Assembly: GCA_002731735.1 (NCBI GenBank)
Contig: PCCM01000141.1
Span: 1 to 8,420 of the forward strand
Direction: 5' to 3'
DNA: 8,420 bases
From: Gemmatimonadota bacterium
GTDB taxonomy: Bacteria > Gemmatimonadota > Gemmatimonadetes > Longimicrobiales > Gaopeijiaceae
This document shows, one piece after another, positions 1-6,862 of the stretch. The notes under the pieces are model-generated. The model saw nothing but the letters and a program-made list of their open reading frames with translations, ran no database searches and was not told the DNA's origin. Positions within the stretch are counted from its first letter, which is position 1, and each line of letters starts with the position of its first letter. Position numbers and translations under genes: made by a program.

Positions 1-1
1 C

Positions 2-766
2 TTCGACGTCCGGGGCGGCCGCGGACCTCACAAGATCAAGATGAGCCCCTACGACGACGAGAAGCACATCTGGGTCGTTGACGACAACCTCCACGAGATT
101 CACAAGTTCACCTACGACGGGGAGCTAGTGCTCACGCATGGACAGCGGGGCGTGTCCGGACGCGGACCGAACAACTTCTCGCGCCCGACGGATATCGCGT
201 GGCTGCCGGATGGAACCTACTTCATCAGCGACGGTTACGTCGGAACCCGCGTGGCGAAGTTTGACACCGACGACAACTTCATCATGGATTGGGGCCAGGC
301 CCCAGTCGATCGGACCAACCCCGGTCCCAACGAATTCAACACCGTTCACGCCATCGCGATCAGCGCGGACCGGTTGATCTACGTCTCGGATCGGGCTCAC
401 GCCCGGATCCAAGTGTTCGACGAGAACGGGAACTTCCAGTTCATGTTCCCGACCGGCCAGCGCGGAGAGTCTCTTCCGTTCGCGATTGAGATCTTCCGCG
501 ACCCGACGGGAGAGGAGTTCCTCTGGGTCGCGGACGGCAGCTCAAACCGAATGCTCAAGTACGATTTGAAGGGGAACTACCTCTACGGGTGGGGCACGCC
601 GGGCGGCGATTACGGGCACTTCAGCGGCCCACATTCGCTCACTACCGACCAGGACGGCAACCTGTACATTGCCGAAGTGTTTAGCGGTCGGGTGCAAAAG
701 TTCGTCCCGAGGCCCGGTGCCGACTCTGCCAAGCTGGTGGGACAGCAATTGCGTGAGTGGAACTGA
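2..766 (+). CDS. NHL-repeat beta-propeller protein (peptidyl-alpha-hydroxyglycine amidating lyase-like), 5'-truncated by window edge
   Basis: The open frame enters from the left edge (first full codon at 2) and stops at TGA 764-766, leaving 254 residues of the C-terminal part. An internal ATG at 41 exists, but coding sequence continues upstream of it, so 41 is not taken as the start. At least five NHL-type blades are visible, near 26-155, 176-295, 335-450, 476-595 and 620-712. Each follows the pattern of a hydrophobic strand, a D-G turn, a V/I-S/A-D strand and an R-[VI]-x-[KV]-[FY] strand, for example DGTYFISDG and RIQVFDENGNF. This layout is typical of NHL proteins of the peptidyl-alpha-hydroxyglycine lyase-like group in environmental bacteria. 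These are usually exported, but any signal peptide lies outside the window. The enzymatic name is a family label: lyase activity is not shown here. Codons are strongly C/G-ending (about 60% GC). The stop overlaps the ribosome binding site of the next gene, which suggests cotranscription. Confidence 0.85.
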   Translation, partial: FDVRGGRGPHKIKMSPYDDEKHIWVVDDNLHEIHKFTYDGELVLTHGQRGVSGRGPNNFSRPTDIAWLPDGTYFISDGYVGTRVAKFDTDDNFIMDWGQAPVDRTNPGPNEFNTVHAIAISADRLIYVSDRAHARIQVFDENGNFQFMFPTGQRGESLPFAIEIFRDPTGEEFLWVADGSSNRMLKYDLKGNYLYGWGTPGGDYGHFSGPHSLTTDQDGNLYIAEVFSGRVQKFVPRPGADSAKLVGQQLREWN

Positions 767-769
767 GGT
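765..769 (+). promoter_or_regulatory. Ribosome binding site of the DUF1592 gene, overlapping the preceding stop codon
   Basis: GAGGT at 765-769 lies 9 bases before the ATG at 779 and shares bases with the TGA stop (764-766) of the NHL gene. It supports the 779 start and close translational linkage of the two genes. Confidence 0.6.
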
Positions 770-778
770 CGATCCCGC

Positions 779-3277
779 ATGTCTGAGGAGCGAACGACGA
801 AACGAGCTTTGGCCCTACTAGGACCGCTGGTCCTGTCGTGTGGTGTGAGCACGCTCGCGGTTTCAGCCACTACACAGTCACTCACACCCCGTCTCGCCAA
901 TAGTCATTCGAGTAAATCCACCCCGACTGACGCGGCACAAGGCCTCGTCGAAACTTACTGTGTCCGTTGTCACAATAATCGGGCAATGCGCGGCAACCTC
1001 TCACTTGAAAAGTTCCAGGTATCCTCGGCTGCCGATAACGCCGCGGTCGCGGAGAAGATGATCCGCAAACTCCGGACAGGGATGATGCCTCCACCGGGTG
1101 GGCGGAGACCGGCTGAAACTGACCTTCTCGATTTCGCCACGTCCATGGAAGCGTTGATTGATGCCCGGGCCGTGACGAATCCAAATCCTGGCTGGAGGAC
1201 CTTCCAGCGCCTCAATCGTGCTGAGTACTCGCGATCAATCAGGGCTCTTCTAAGACTTGACGTAGATGCTGCCGAATATCTGCCCCTCGATACCAAGAGC
1301 GCGAATTTTGACAACATCGCTGATGTCCAACTACTTTCGCCGACGCTAATGAACAGTTACCTGCACGCGGCCAGCGAAATCAGCCGCCTAGCCGTCGGCG
1401 ACCCGAACGCGACAGCCTCTGAAGCGACTTTCAAGGTCACACGATGGGTCTCCCAGCGAGAACAAGTTGATGGCGCACCCTACGGTACTCGCGGTGGACT
1501 CGTCGTCACGCATAACTTCCCAGCCGATGGCGACTATATTTTTCGTGTCTCGTTCCATCACGAGACCACTGGTGCGCTTTACGGAAGCGGGCGTGCGGCA
1601 CTGCATACGCTGGAGGCTCCAGAGCAAATTGAAATTTCAGTCGACGGTGAGCGAACAGCGTTGCTCGAAATTGACCGATGGATGCACGCCTCGGATCCAG
1701 GTGGCGTCAATCTCCTAACTGAACCGGTCGCCATTACCGCCGGCCCGCACCGGGTTGCGGCCGCGTTCATTCGCCGTTTCGAGGGACCACTCCAAGATTT
1801 AATCTCTCCGCACGAATGGTCCTTGGCCAGCACCAGTATCGCCGACGCCTACGGCTTTACCAGTCTTCCGCATCTCCGGGATATGGCGATTCGTGGGCCC
1901 TATGCCCCAACAGGCGTATCAGAGACACCGAGCCGTCTCAAGATTTTCACCTGCCGTCCGAGCCTGCCGCGTGAGGAGCTCGTCTGCGCACAGGAGATCC
2001 TCTCGACCTTAGCTACCGAGGCCTACCGTCGTCCACTTACCGCCGCTAACCTCGACGCACTCATGTCACTCTACGAAGCGGGAGCGAGTCAGGGAGACTT
2101 TGAAACCGGTGTGCGACTGGCGATCGAAGGAATCCTCGCGAGTCCTCATTTCATCTTTCGCTTCGAGGAACCGCCACAAACACGAACCGCCGATGCTGTA
2201 GTTTCGAACAGTTTCGTCCTCGACGATCTCGACCTTGCGTCACGCCTATCGTTCTTCCTCTGGGCCACTGGACCAGACACGGAACTTCTGCGCGTGGCAA
2301 CTGGAGACCAACTGTCTTCATCAGATGAACTAGAACGCCAGGTGCATCGGATGCTGGCGGACCCACGTGCGGAAACTTTGTCCACCCGACTAGCAGCCCA
2401 ATGGCTTCGACTACCCGATCTAGAGAAGATCCATCCTGACGTTCGGACTTATCCCGACTTTGACGAGCAACTCAAGCTCGCAATGCGGCGGGAGACCGAA
2501 CTTTTTTTCCACAACCTCGTCCAAAAAGATCGAGGGCTCCTAGAGCTATTCACCGCTGACTATACATTCGTGAACGAGCGTCTGGCGGAGCACTATGGCC
2601 TCCCAGATGTACGGGGTGATTCATTCAGGCGGGTGTCGCACGTAGACAGCGCACGGCACGGCATTCTTGGGCACGGCAGTATCTTGACGCTAACGTCCCA
2701 CGCAATCCGAACATCACCAGTCCTCCGAGGCAAATGGGTCATGGAAGTCCTATTGGGCAGTCCACCGCCACCGCCACCGCCCAACGTGCCTGAACTTGAA
2801 GAGACCGCTGCCGCCGAAAACGGCCGGCTACTTTCAGTGCGTGAGCGGATGGAAGAACATCGCTCGAACCCAGCGTGCAATTCGTGCCATCGCGTAATTG
2901 ACCCGATCGGTTTAGCTCTTGAGAACTTCGACGTTACTGGTGCCTGGCGGATTAAGGACAACGGCGCGCCGATCGACGCCACCGGCCAGTTGTACGACGG
3001 TACACCTCTCACCAATCCCGTCGATCTCCGAGAGGCGCTGGTCCATCGTCGTCTTACGCCACTCGTCAACACATTCACTGAAAACCTTATGACCTACGCA
3101 ATTGGGCGGCGCCTCGAGTACTACGACATGCCGGCGGTGCGGAGGGTCGGGAGTCTGGCGGCTAGCCAGAACTATCGCATCTCATCGTTCGTAGTCGGTG
3201 TCGTGACTAGTCCAGCATTTCGTATGAAGAACATGTCACCCAATACCCAGGCTGTATACTTAGGCGGGCAGCCGTAA
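779..3277 (+). CDS. Exported DUF1592-family cytochrome-type protein (DUF1587/DUF1595/DUF1592/DUF1588/DUF1585)
   Basis: The protein has 832 residues, with a hydrophobic export signal at about 9-31. A c-type cytochrome-like segment follows: CVRCH at 61-65 as haem attachment site and GMMPPPG at 101-107, whose Met is a likely axial ligand. Next come a DUF1587-like block (about 141-205, FQRLNRAEYSRSIRALL), a beta-rich insert resembling a carbohydrate-binding or PA14-like module (about 215-335), DUF1595 (about 405-465, EAYRRPL and SPHFIFRFE), DUF1592 (about 482-612), DUF1588 (about 625-725, with CNSCH at 700-704) and DUF1585 (about 748-816). The order and length match the family found in Planctomycetota, Verrucomicrobiota and Acidobacteriota. 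C391 and C403 may form a disulfide. Seven prolines in a row (662-668) precede the CNSCH part. The protein is expected in the periplasm or at the surface. A redox role is likely, but the substrate is unknown. The DUF1552 gene follows after 22 bases, which is the usual partnership. Confidence 0.93.
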   Translation: MSEERTTKRALALLGPLVLSCGVSTLAVSATTQSLTPRLANSHSSKSTPTDAAQGLVETYCVRCHNNRAMRGNLSLEKFQVSSAADNAAVAEKMIRKLRTGMMPPPGGRRPAETDLLDFATSMEALIDARAVTNPNPGWRTFQRLNRAEYSRSIRALLRLDVDAAEYLPLDTKSANFDNIADVQLLSPTLMNSYLHAASEISRLAVGDPNATASEATFKVTRWVSQREQVDGAPYGTRGGLVVTHNFPADGDYIFRVSFHHETTGALYGSGRAALHTLEAPEQIEISVDGERTALLEIDRWMHASDPGGVNLLTEPVAITAGPHRVAAAFIRRFEGPLQDLISPHEWSLASTSIADAYGFTSLPHLRDMAIRGPYAPTGVSETPSRLKIFTCRPSLPREELVCAQEILSTLATEAYRRPLTAANLDALMSLYEAGASQGDFETGVRLAIEGILASPHFIFRFEEPPQTRTADAVVSNSFVLDDLDLASRLSFFLWATGPDTELLRVATGDQLSSSDELERQVHRMLADPRAETLSTRLAAQWLRLPDLEKIHPDVRTYPDFDEQLKLAMRRETELFFHNLVQKDRGLLELFTADYTFVNERLAEHYGLPDVRGDSFRRVSHVDSARHGILGHGSILTLTSHAIRTSPVLRGKWVMEVLLGSPPPPPPPNVPELEETAAAENGRLLSVRERMEEHRSNPACNSCHRVIDPIGLALENFDVTGAWRIKDNGAPIDATGQLYDGTPLTNPVDLREALVHRRLTPLVNTFTENLMTYAIGRRLEYYDMPAVRRVGSLAASQNYRISSFVVGVVTSPAFRMKNMSPNTQAVYLGGQP

Positions 3278-3287
3278 GTCCCGTCGT

Positions 3288-3291
3288 GGAG
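3288..3291 (+). promoter_or_regulatory. Ribosome binding site of the DUF1552 gene
   Basis: GGAG at 3288-3291 lies 8 bases before the ATG at 3300. It supports that start, which also places the twin-arginine motif at residues 11-12. Confidence 0.55.
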
Positions 3292-3299
3292 ATCGCGAG

Positions 3300-4694
3300 A
3301 TGAGATTGATCACTGGTAAGCACCTTCCCCGGCGTACATTCCTTCGCGGCGTGGGAGCCACGGTGGCCCTGCCGTTTCTCGACGCGTTCGTGCCAGCCGG
3401 CAAAGGCTGGACCCGAGGTCAAATGCACGCGATGCCTGACCAAACCCGACTGGTTTGTATCGAAATTGTGCATGGCGCCGCAGGTAGCACCGAGTACGGC
3501 GCGTCGAAGAATCTCTGGGCCCCTGCGGCGGTGGGCCGTGATTTCGACCTAAGCCCCAGCGCGATGAGTCCACTCGAGTCATTTCGTGAACACCTAACGA
3601 TTGTTAGTAACACGGATGTTAGAACTGCCGAGGCGGTCATTCCGAAGGAGATCGGTGGTGATCATTTCCGATCGAGCGCGACGTTCTTGACCCAAGCTCA
3701 TCCGAAGCAGACGGAGAGTTCTGATGTCCACGCTGGAACTTCGTTAGACCAGATGTACGCCCAAGCATTTGGGCAAGATACGCCGATTCCATCAATGCAG
3801 TTCTGCATCGAGAACGTGGATCAGGCTGGCGGTTGCGCTTATGGGTACTCGTGCGTTTACACCGACACAATTAGTTGGGCAGGTCCTAACGAACCTTTGC
3901 CTATGATTCGCGATCCGCGCCACGCATTCGATCAACTCTTCGGAGCTGGCGGCACGCAGGAGGCACGTGCCGAGCGCCGACGCGCCCGGCGTAGCATTCT
4001 CGACTTCATCACCGGGGAAGTTGCCGATCTACAACGGACACTTGACCCGGCCGATCGACGACGGATGGATCGATACCTACAGAACATCCGTGAAATTGAA
4101 CGGCGGATTGAACGGATTGAGGCGAGAAACACAAGTGGCGAGTTGCGCGAACTACCAGGCGCACCAGCGGGAGTGCCCGACTCGTTTGACGAGCACGTCA
4201 AGCTAATGTTTGACCTACAGGCGGTGGCACTCGAATCGGACATGACACGGGTATTCTCTTTTAAGCTCGGACGCGATGCTTCGAGCCGTGTCTACCCGGA
4301 AAGCGGTGTGACCAAGGGTTTCCATCCGTCATCACATCACGGTGGACGAGAGAACAACATCGAGGAGTTCGCTCTAATTAACCGCTATCACGTCAGCCTG
4401 TTACCGTATTTCCTCGAAAAGCTCCGCGGTCTCGAAGAGGGTGAGGCCACGCTGCTCGACAAGACGATGGTCATCTACGGCTCACCGATGGGCGATCCCA
4501 ATGTGCATAATCACAAGCGGTGCCCGTTAATTGTAGTTGGAGGAGCGAACGGTCAGCTGGCCGGCAACCTCCATCTGCGCGCCGAAGGCGGCACACCTAT
4601 GGCAAACGTCATGCTAACACTGCTGCAGAAGCTCGGATTCGAGGAAAAGAAACAGTTCGGCGATAGTACTGGCGCGTTCTCACTCTCAGCCTGA
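3300..4694 (+). CDS. Tat-exported DUF1552 (HXXSHH) domain protein
   Basis: The protein has 464 residues, a normal length for the family. The N-terminus carries a twin-arginine signal, PRRTFLRG at 10-17, followed by a hydrophobic stretch to about residue 33, so it is predicted to be exported folded through the Tat system. The Pfam DUF1552 signature HxxSHH is present exactly as HPSSHH at 342-347. Other histidine and acidic clusters are DH at 121-122 and MGDPNVHNH at 397-405, near the C-terminal beta strand IVVGG. These look like metal-binding or catalytic positions by analogy with the related DUF1501/alkaline-phosphatase-like group, but this is inference. A long charged helical segment (about 222-276, rich in R, E and IER repeats) could form a coiled coil. 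The biochemical function of the family is not established. It sits 22 bases after the DUF1592 gene and just before the ankyrin gene, so the three are probably cotranscribed. Confidence 0.93.
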   Translation: MRLITGKHLPRRTFLRGVGATVALPFLDAFVPAGKGWTRGQMHAMPDQTRLVCIEIVHGAAGSTEYGASKNLWAPAAVGRDFDLSPSAMSPLESFREHLTIVSNTDVRTAEAVIPKEIGGDHFRSSATFLTQAHPKQTESSDVHAGTSLDQMYAQAFGQDTPIPSMQFCIENVDQAGGCAYGYSCVYTDTISWAGPNEPLPMIRDPRHAFDQLFGAGGTQEARAERRRARRSILDFITGEVADLQRTLDPADRRRMDRYLQNIREIERRIERIEARNTSGELRELPGAPAGVPDSFDEHVKLMFDLQAVALESDMTRVFSFKLGRDASSRVYPESGVTKGFHPSSHHGGRENNIEEFALINRYHVSLLPYFLEKLRGLEEGEATLLDKTMVIYGSPMGDPNVHNHKRCPLIVVGGANGQLAGNLHLRAEGGTPMANVMLTLLQKLGFEEKKQFGDSTGAFSLSA

Positions 4695-4702
4695 CCGCTT
4701 AT

Positions 4703-4706
4703 GGAG
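4703..4706 (+). promoter_or_regulatory. Ribosome binding site that favours the start at 4713
   Basis: GGAG at 4703-4706 lies 6 bases before the ATG at 4713. It also sits directly after the in-frame ATG at 4701, which has no good Shine-Dalgarno sequence of its own. Hence 4713 is preferred as start. Confidence 0.5.
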
Positions 4707-4712
4707 ACGTGG

Positions 4713-6494
4713 ATGCGAAGGATTCACCTAGTTACTGTCATCGGGATCGGCAGTATCGCGGCGATCACATGGGCAGTTGCACCAGACTCGCCCGTTGCCA
4801 ACGCCGCCATGGTCCGGGATGTCGAGACTGTGCGGTCACTGATCGCCGCGGGCGCTGACGTCGATGCCGCGCAGGGCGATGGCCTGACGGCCCTGCACTG
4901 GGCTGCGAAAAACGGCGACGTCGAGACCACGGCGGTGTTGATCGCCGCGGGCGCCGACCTTGCAGCAATCACCCGGATCGACTCACACACACCGCTCCAC
5001 ATCGCCAGTAGTGCCGGAAACGGGGCTGTGGTTGCAACTCTACTTGCCGCAGGTTCCGACCCAAACGCCATGACGACGACCGGTGTCACCCCGCTCCACT
5101 TATCCGCCGCGTCAGGTGACATCGAGGCAGTACGTGCACTTCTTGGCTACCAAGCCGACAGAAACGTGCGTGAGCCGGTGTGGGAACAGACTCCGTTGAT
5201 GTTTGCGTCGGCCAGTAACCGTCTGGCCGTCATTGAAGCACTACTCGAAGCGGGCGCCGATACACGAATGACCGGGAAGGTAGTCGACGTAACAGCACGG
5301 GACAAGGTTGACCGAGAGGACGCCCGCGCTCGCCGTGAACGCATTAGTGAGCTCCGGGATCAACTAATGGGAATCGAACGCCCGGTGCCGGCCGCGGTGC
5401 CACCCGAACCGGCGCCCGAACCATCTCCCACTCCTACCACCACTTCAGCACAGCTCTCTGAACAGTTCGAGCCCTCAGCAAGTGAGGTGGACCTACAGGA
5501 AGAACCAGAACCACTTGGCTATGCTGATCTCGTCGGGGCGCACGGCGGACTGACTGCACTCCTTCTCGCAGCCCGGGAAGGCCATATTGAAGCGGTGCAA
5601 ACACTACTTGCTGGCGGTGCTGACATCAATGGACCGAGTGCTTCTGACCGAACTAGTCCAATGCTGATGGCAACGATCAACGGGCACTTTGACTTGGCGA
5701 TGTATCTCCTCGCCCGGGGGGCAGACCCGACCTTGGCGAGCGACGCAGGTGCCACGCCCCTCTATGCTGCCCTCAACATGCATTGGGCACCTAAGTCGCG
5801 GCACCCGCAGCCCACCGACTATATGCAACAGGAGACTTCCTATTTAACGTTAATGGAGGCAACGCTGAACGCTGGAGCAGATGTGAACGCTCGATTGACA
5901 AAGTCGCTCTGGTACACGACCTACAACCGGGACCTGTTGAGCGTTGACCGGACTGGCGCGACACCGTTTTGGCGAGCGGTTTACGCACTTGATTTACGCG
6001 CAATGCGGATGCTCCTGCAGTATGGCGCTGACCCGACCCTGCCTACGCTCAAGGTACCTGGACGTAGGCGGCGAGGTGACGACACGGACCATTCGGGTCT
6101 TCCACCGGTCCCGCTCGGTGGGCCCGCAGTCTATCCAATCCATGCAGCGTCCGGTGTCGGCTACGGGGCGGGCTTTGCTGCCAACTCCCACCGGCACGTG
6201 CCCGATGGCTGGATACCCACCGTGAAGTTTCTGGTAGAAGAATTGGACGCTGACGTCAACGCCCGGGACCATCAAGGGTATACACCTGTGCACCACGCCG
6301 CGTCGCGAGGTGACAACGAACTCATTGAGTATTTCGTTTCGAAGGGAGCTGATGTCACCGGCGTGAGCCGCCGTGGTCACACGACCGCCGACCTAGCGAA
6401 CGGACCGGTCCAACGAACACAACCGTTCCCTCACACCATCGAACTCCTGGTTAATCTTGGTGCAACGAATAACAACCGTTGCGTCAGTTGCTGA
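4713..6494 (+). CDS. Exported multi-ankyrin-repeat protein with C-terminal CxxC tail
   Basis: From ATG 4713 the protein has 593 residues (597 if ATG 4701 is used). The 4713 start has GGAG at the right distance and gives a compact signal peptide, MRRIHLVTVIGIGSIAAITWA, with likely cleavage after AVA at about 21-23. About 12 ankyrin repeats follow. Repeats 1-5 cover about 24-189, with clear TALHWAA, TPLHIA and TPLHLSA motifs and GAD turns. A non-repeat insert at about 190-277 has a charged helix and a Pro-rich linker (about 224-243). Repeats 6-12 cover about 278-588, some with long inserts (about 356-380, 447-472). The chain ends NNNRCVSC, a Cys-x-x-Cys at the very C-terminus. Ankyrin repeats bind proteins, so a scaffold role for the upstream DUF1592/DUF1552 proteins is plausible but not shown. 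The gene follows the DUF1552 stop by 18 bases and is probably the last of the operon. Confidence 0.9.
   Translation: MRRIHLVTVIGIGSIAAITWAVAPDSPVANAAMVRDVETVRSLIAAGADVDAAQGDGLTALHWAAKNGDVETTAVLIAAGADLAAITRIDSHTPLHIASSAGNGAVVATLLAAGSDPNAMTTTGVTPLHLSAASGDIEAVRALLGYQADRNVREPVWEQTPLMFASASNRLAVIEALLEAGADTRMTGKVVDVTARDKVDREDARARRERISELRDQLMGIERPVPAAVPPEPAPEPSPTPTTTSAQLSEQFEPSASEVDLQEEPEPLGYADLVGAHGGLTALLLAAREGHIEAVQTLLAGGADINGPSASDRTSPMLMATINGHFDLAMYLLARGADPTLASDAGATPLYAALNMHWAPKSRHPQPTDYMQQETSYLTLMEATLNAGADVNARLTKSLWYTTYNRDLLSVDRTGATPFWRAVYALDLRAMRMLLQYGADPTLPTLKVPGRRRRGDDTDHSGLPPVPLGGPAVYPIHAASGVGYGAGFAANSHRHVPDGWIPTVKFLVEELDADVNARDHQGYTPVHHAASRGDNELIEYFVSKGADVTGVSRRGHTTADLANGPVQRTQPFPHTIELLVNLGATNNNRCVSC
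4821..4967 (+). repeat. Two DNA-level tandem ankyrin units, 99 bases apart
   Basis: The stretches 4821-4868 and 4920-4967 are similar at a 99-base offset, exactly 33 codons. They share GTCGAGAC at their starts and the 16-base identity TGATCGCCGCGGGCGC at 4839/4840 and 4939. They encode VETVRSLIAAGAD and VETTAVLIAAGAD. This points to relatively recent duplication of one ankyrin unit within the gene. Confidence 0.6.
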
Positions 6495-6685
6495 CTTCCA
6501 TCCCTAGCAACAACATACCGAAACAGTCGCGTGAAGGAGGCTGCAATATGGCGGAGCGGTTCTCTGCTGGGTTAGTCAGTCTCAAGAAGCGCAAACTCCG
6601 GACGTGTGTCTCGGTAACTTTCTGGCCAGCGCCAAGTGTTCGAAACGAAGTTCTCTGCACACGCAAGGCGGAGACTAACACCAAT
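6495..6685. other. Convergent intergenic region between the ankyrin and SMP-30 genes
   Basis: These 191 bases separate two genes that point at each other. A bidirectional terminator would be expected, but I see no GC-rich hairpin followed by a T-run on either strand. The only perfect short dyad nearby is GTCAG-TTG-CTGAC at 6483-6495, five base pairs, overlapping the ankyrin stop codon. The region also holds an AAGGAGG followed by an ATG, described separately. Confidence 0.5.
6534..6540 (+). promoter_or_regulatory. Consensus Shine-Dalgarno sequence without an obvious gene
   Basis: AAGGAGG at 6534-6540 is the best Shine-Dalgarno match I saw in the window. It stands 7 bases before ATG 6548, 40 bases after the ankyrin stop. 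No recognisable gene follows, so it may be a relic of a lost downstream gene or the signal of a small uncharacterised ORF. Confidence 0.4.
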
Positions 6686-6862
6686 TCACTCAGGCCGGAG
6701 CCGCTGCCAGGCAAGTCCAGGGCGGTCCACACGAAATTGCACCAGACGCCGGTGCTCAACCTCGGTGACGTAGGCAGTTCGACCATCCATACCACCCAGG
6801 CAAATATTACTGGGTCGCGCACCAAGCACATTGACCTCTTGGAGAATCCGACCACTGGGTGA
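6548..6862 (+). CDS. Doubtful small ORF or remnant of a lost gene behind a strong ribosome binding site
   Basis: ATG 6548 opens a frame of 104 codons before the TGA at 6860-6862. The start MAERFSAGLVSLKKRKLRT is positively charged and loosely resembles the cytoplasmic N-terminus of FtsX/MacB-type permeases, which often begin with a KLRT-like motif. The expected membrane helix does not follow. The 3' half, from 6686, lies antisense to the end of the SMP-30 gene, so its sequence is constrained by that gene. I favour a decayed 5' end of a former operon member over a functional protein. The evidence is weak: one good ribosome binding site and a short similarity from memory. Confidence 0.18.
   Translation: MAERFSAGLVSLKKRKLRTCVSVTFWPAPSVRNEVLCTRKAETNTNSLRPEPLPGKSRAVHTKLHQTPVLNLGDVGSSTIHTTQANITGSRTKHIDLLENPTTG

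Noticed and set aside
41..43. ATG at 41 as the true start of the NHL gene
   Set aside because: The reading frame stays open and beta-propeller-like to the left edge, and there is no Shine-Dalgarno sequence before 41; the gene is truncated by the window.
2593..3078. Antisense open frame of 161 codons within the DUF1592 gene
   Set aside because: It lies opposite a clearly coding, domain-rich stretch (DUF1592/1588) and its translation has no recognisable motif; long antisense frames are common in GC-rich genes.
5994..6380. Antisense open frame of 128 codons within the ankyrin gene
   Set aside because: The plus strand encodes convincing ankyrin repeats here, and the antisense translation shows no domain, signal or ribosome binding site worth defending.
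6483..6495. GTCAG-TTG-CTGAC dyad at the ankyrin stop codon as a terminator
   Set aside because: The stem is only five base pairs with a three-base loop and no T-run follows, so it is not a credible intrinsic terminator.
6484..6855. Minus-strand frame overlapping the end of the SMP-30 gene and the convergent gap
   Set aside because: It overlaps the SMP-30 coding end in another frame and shows no family features; treated as a shadow.
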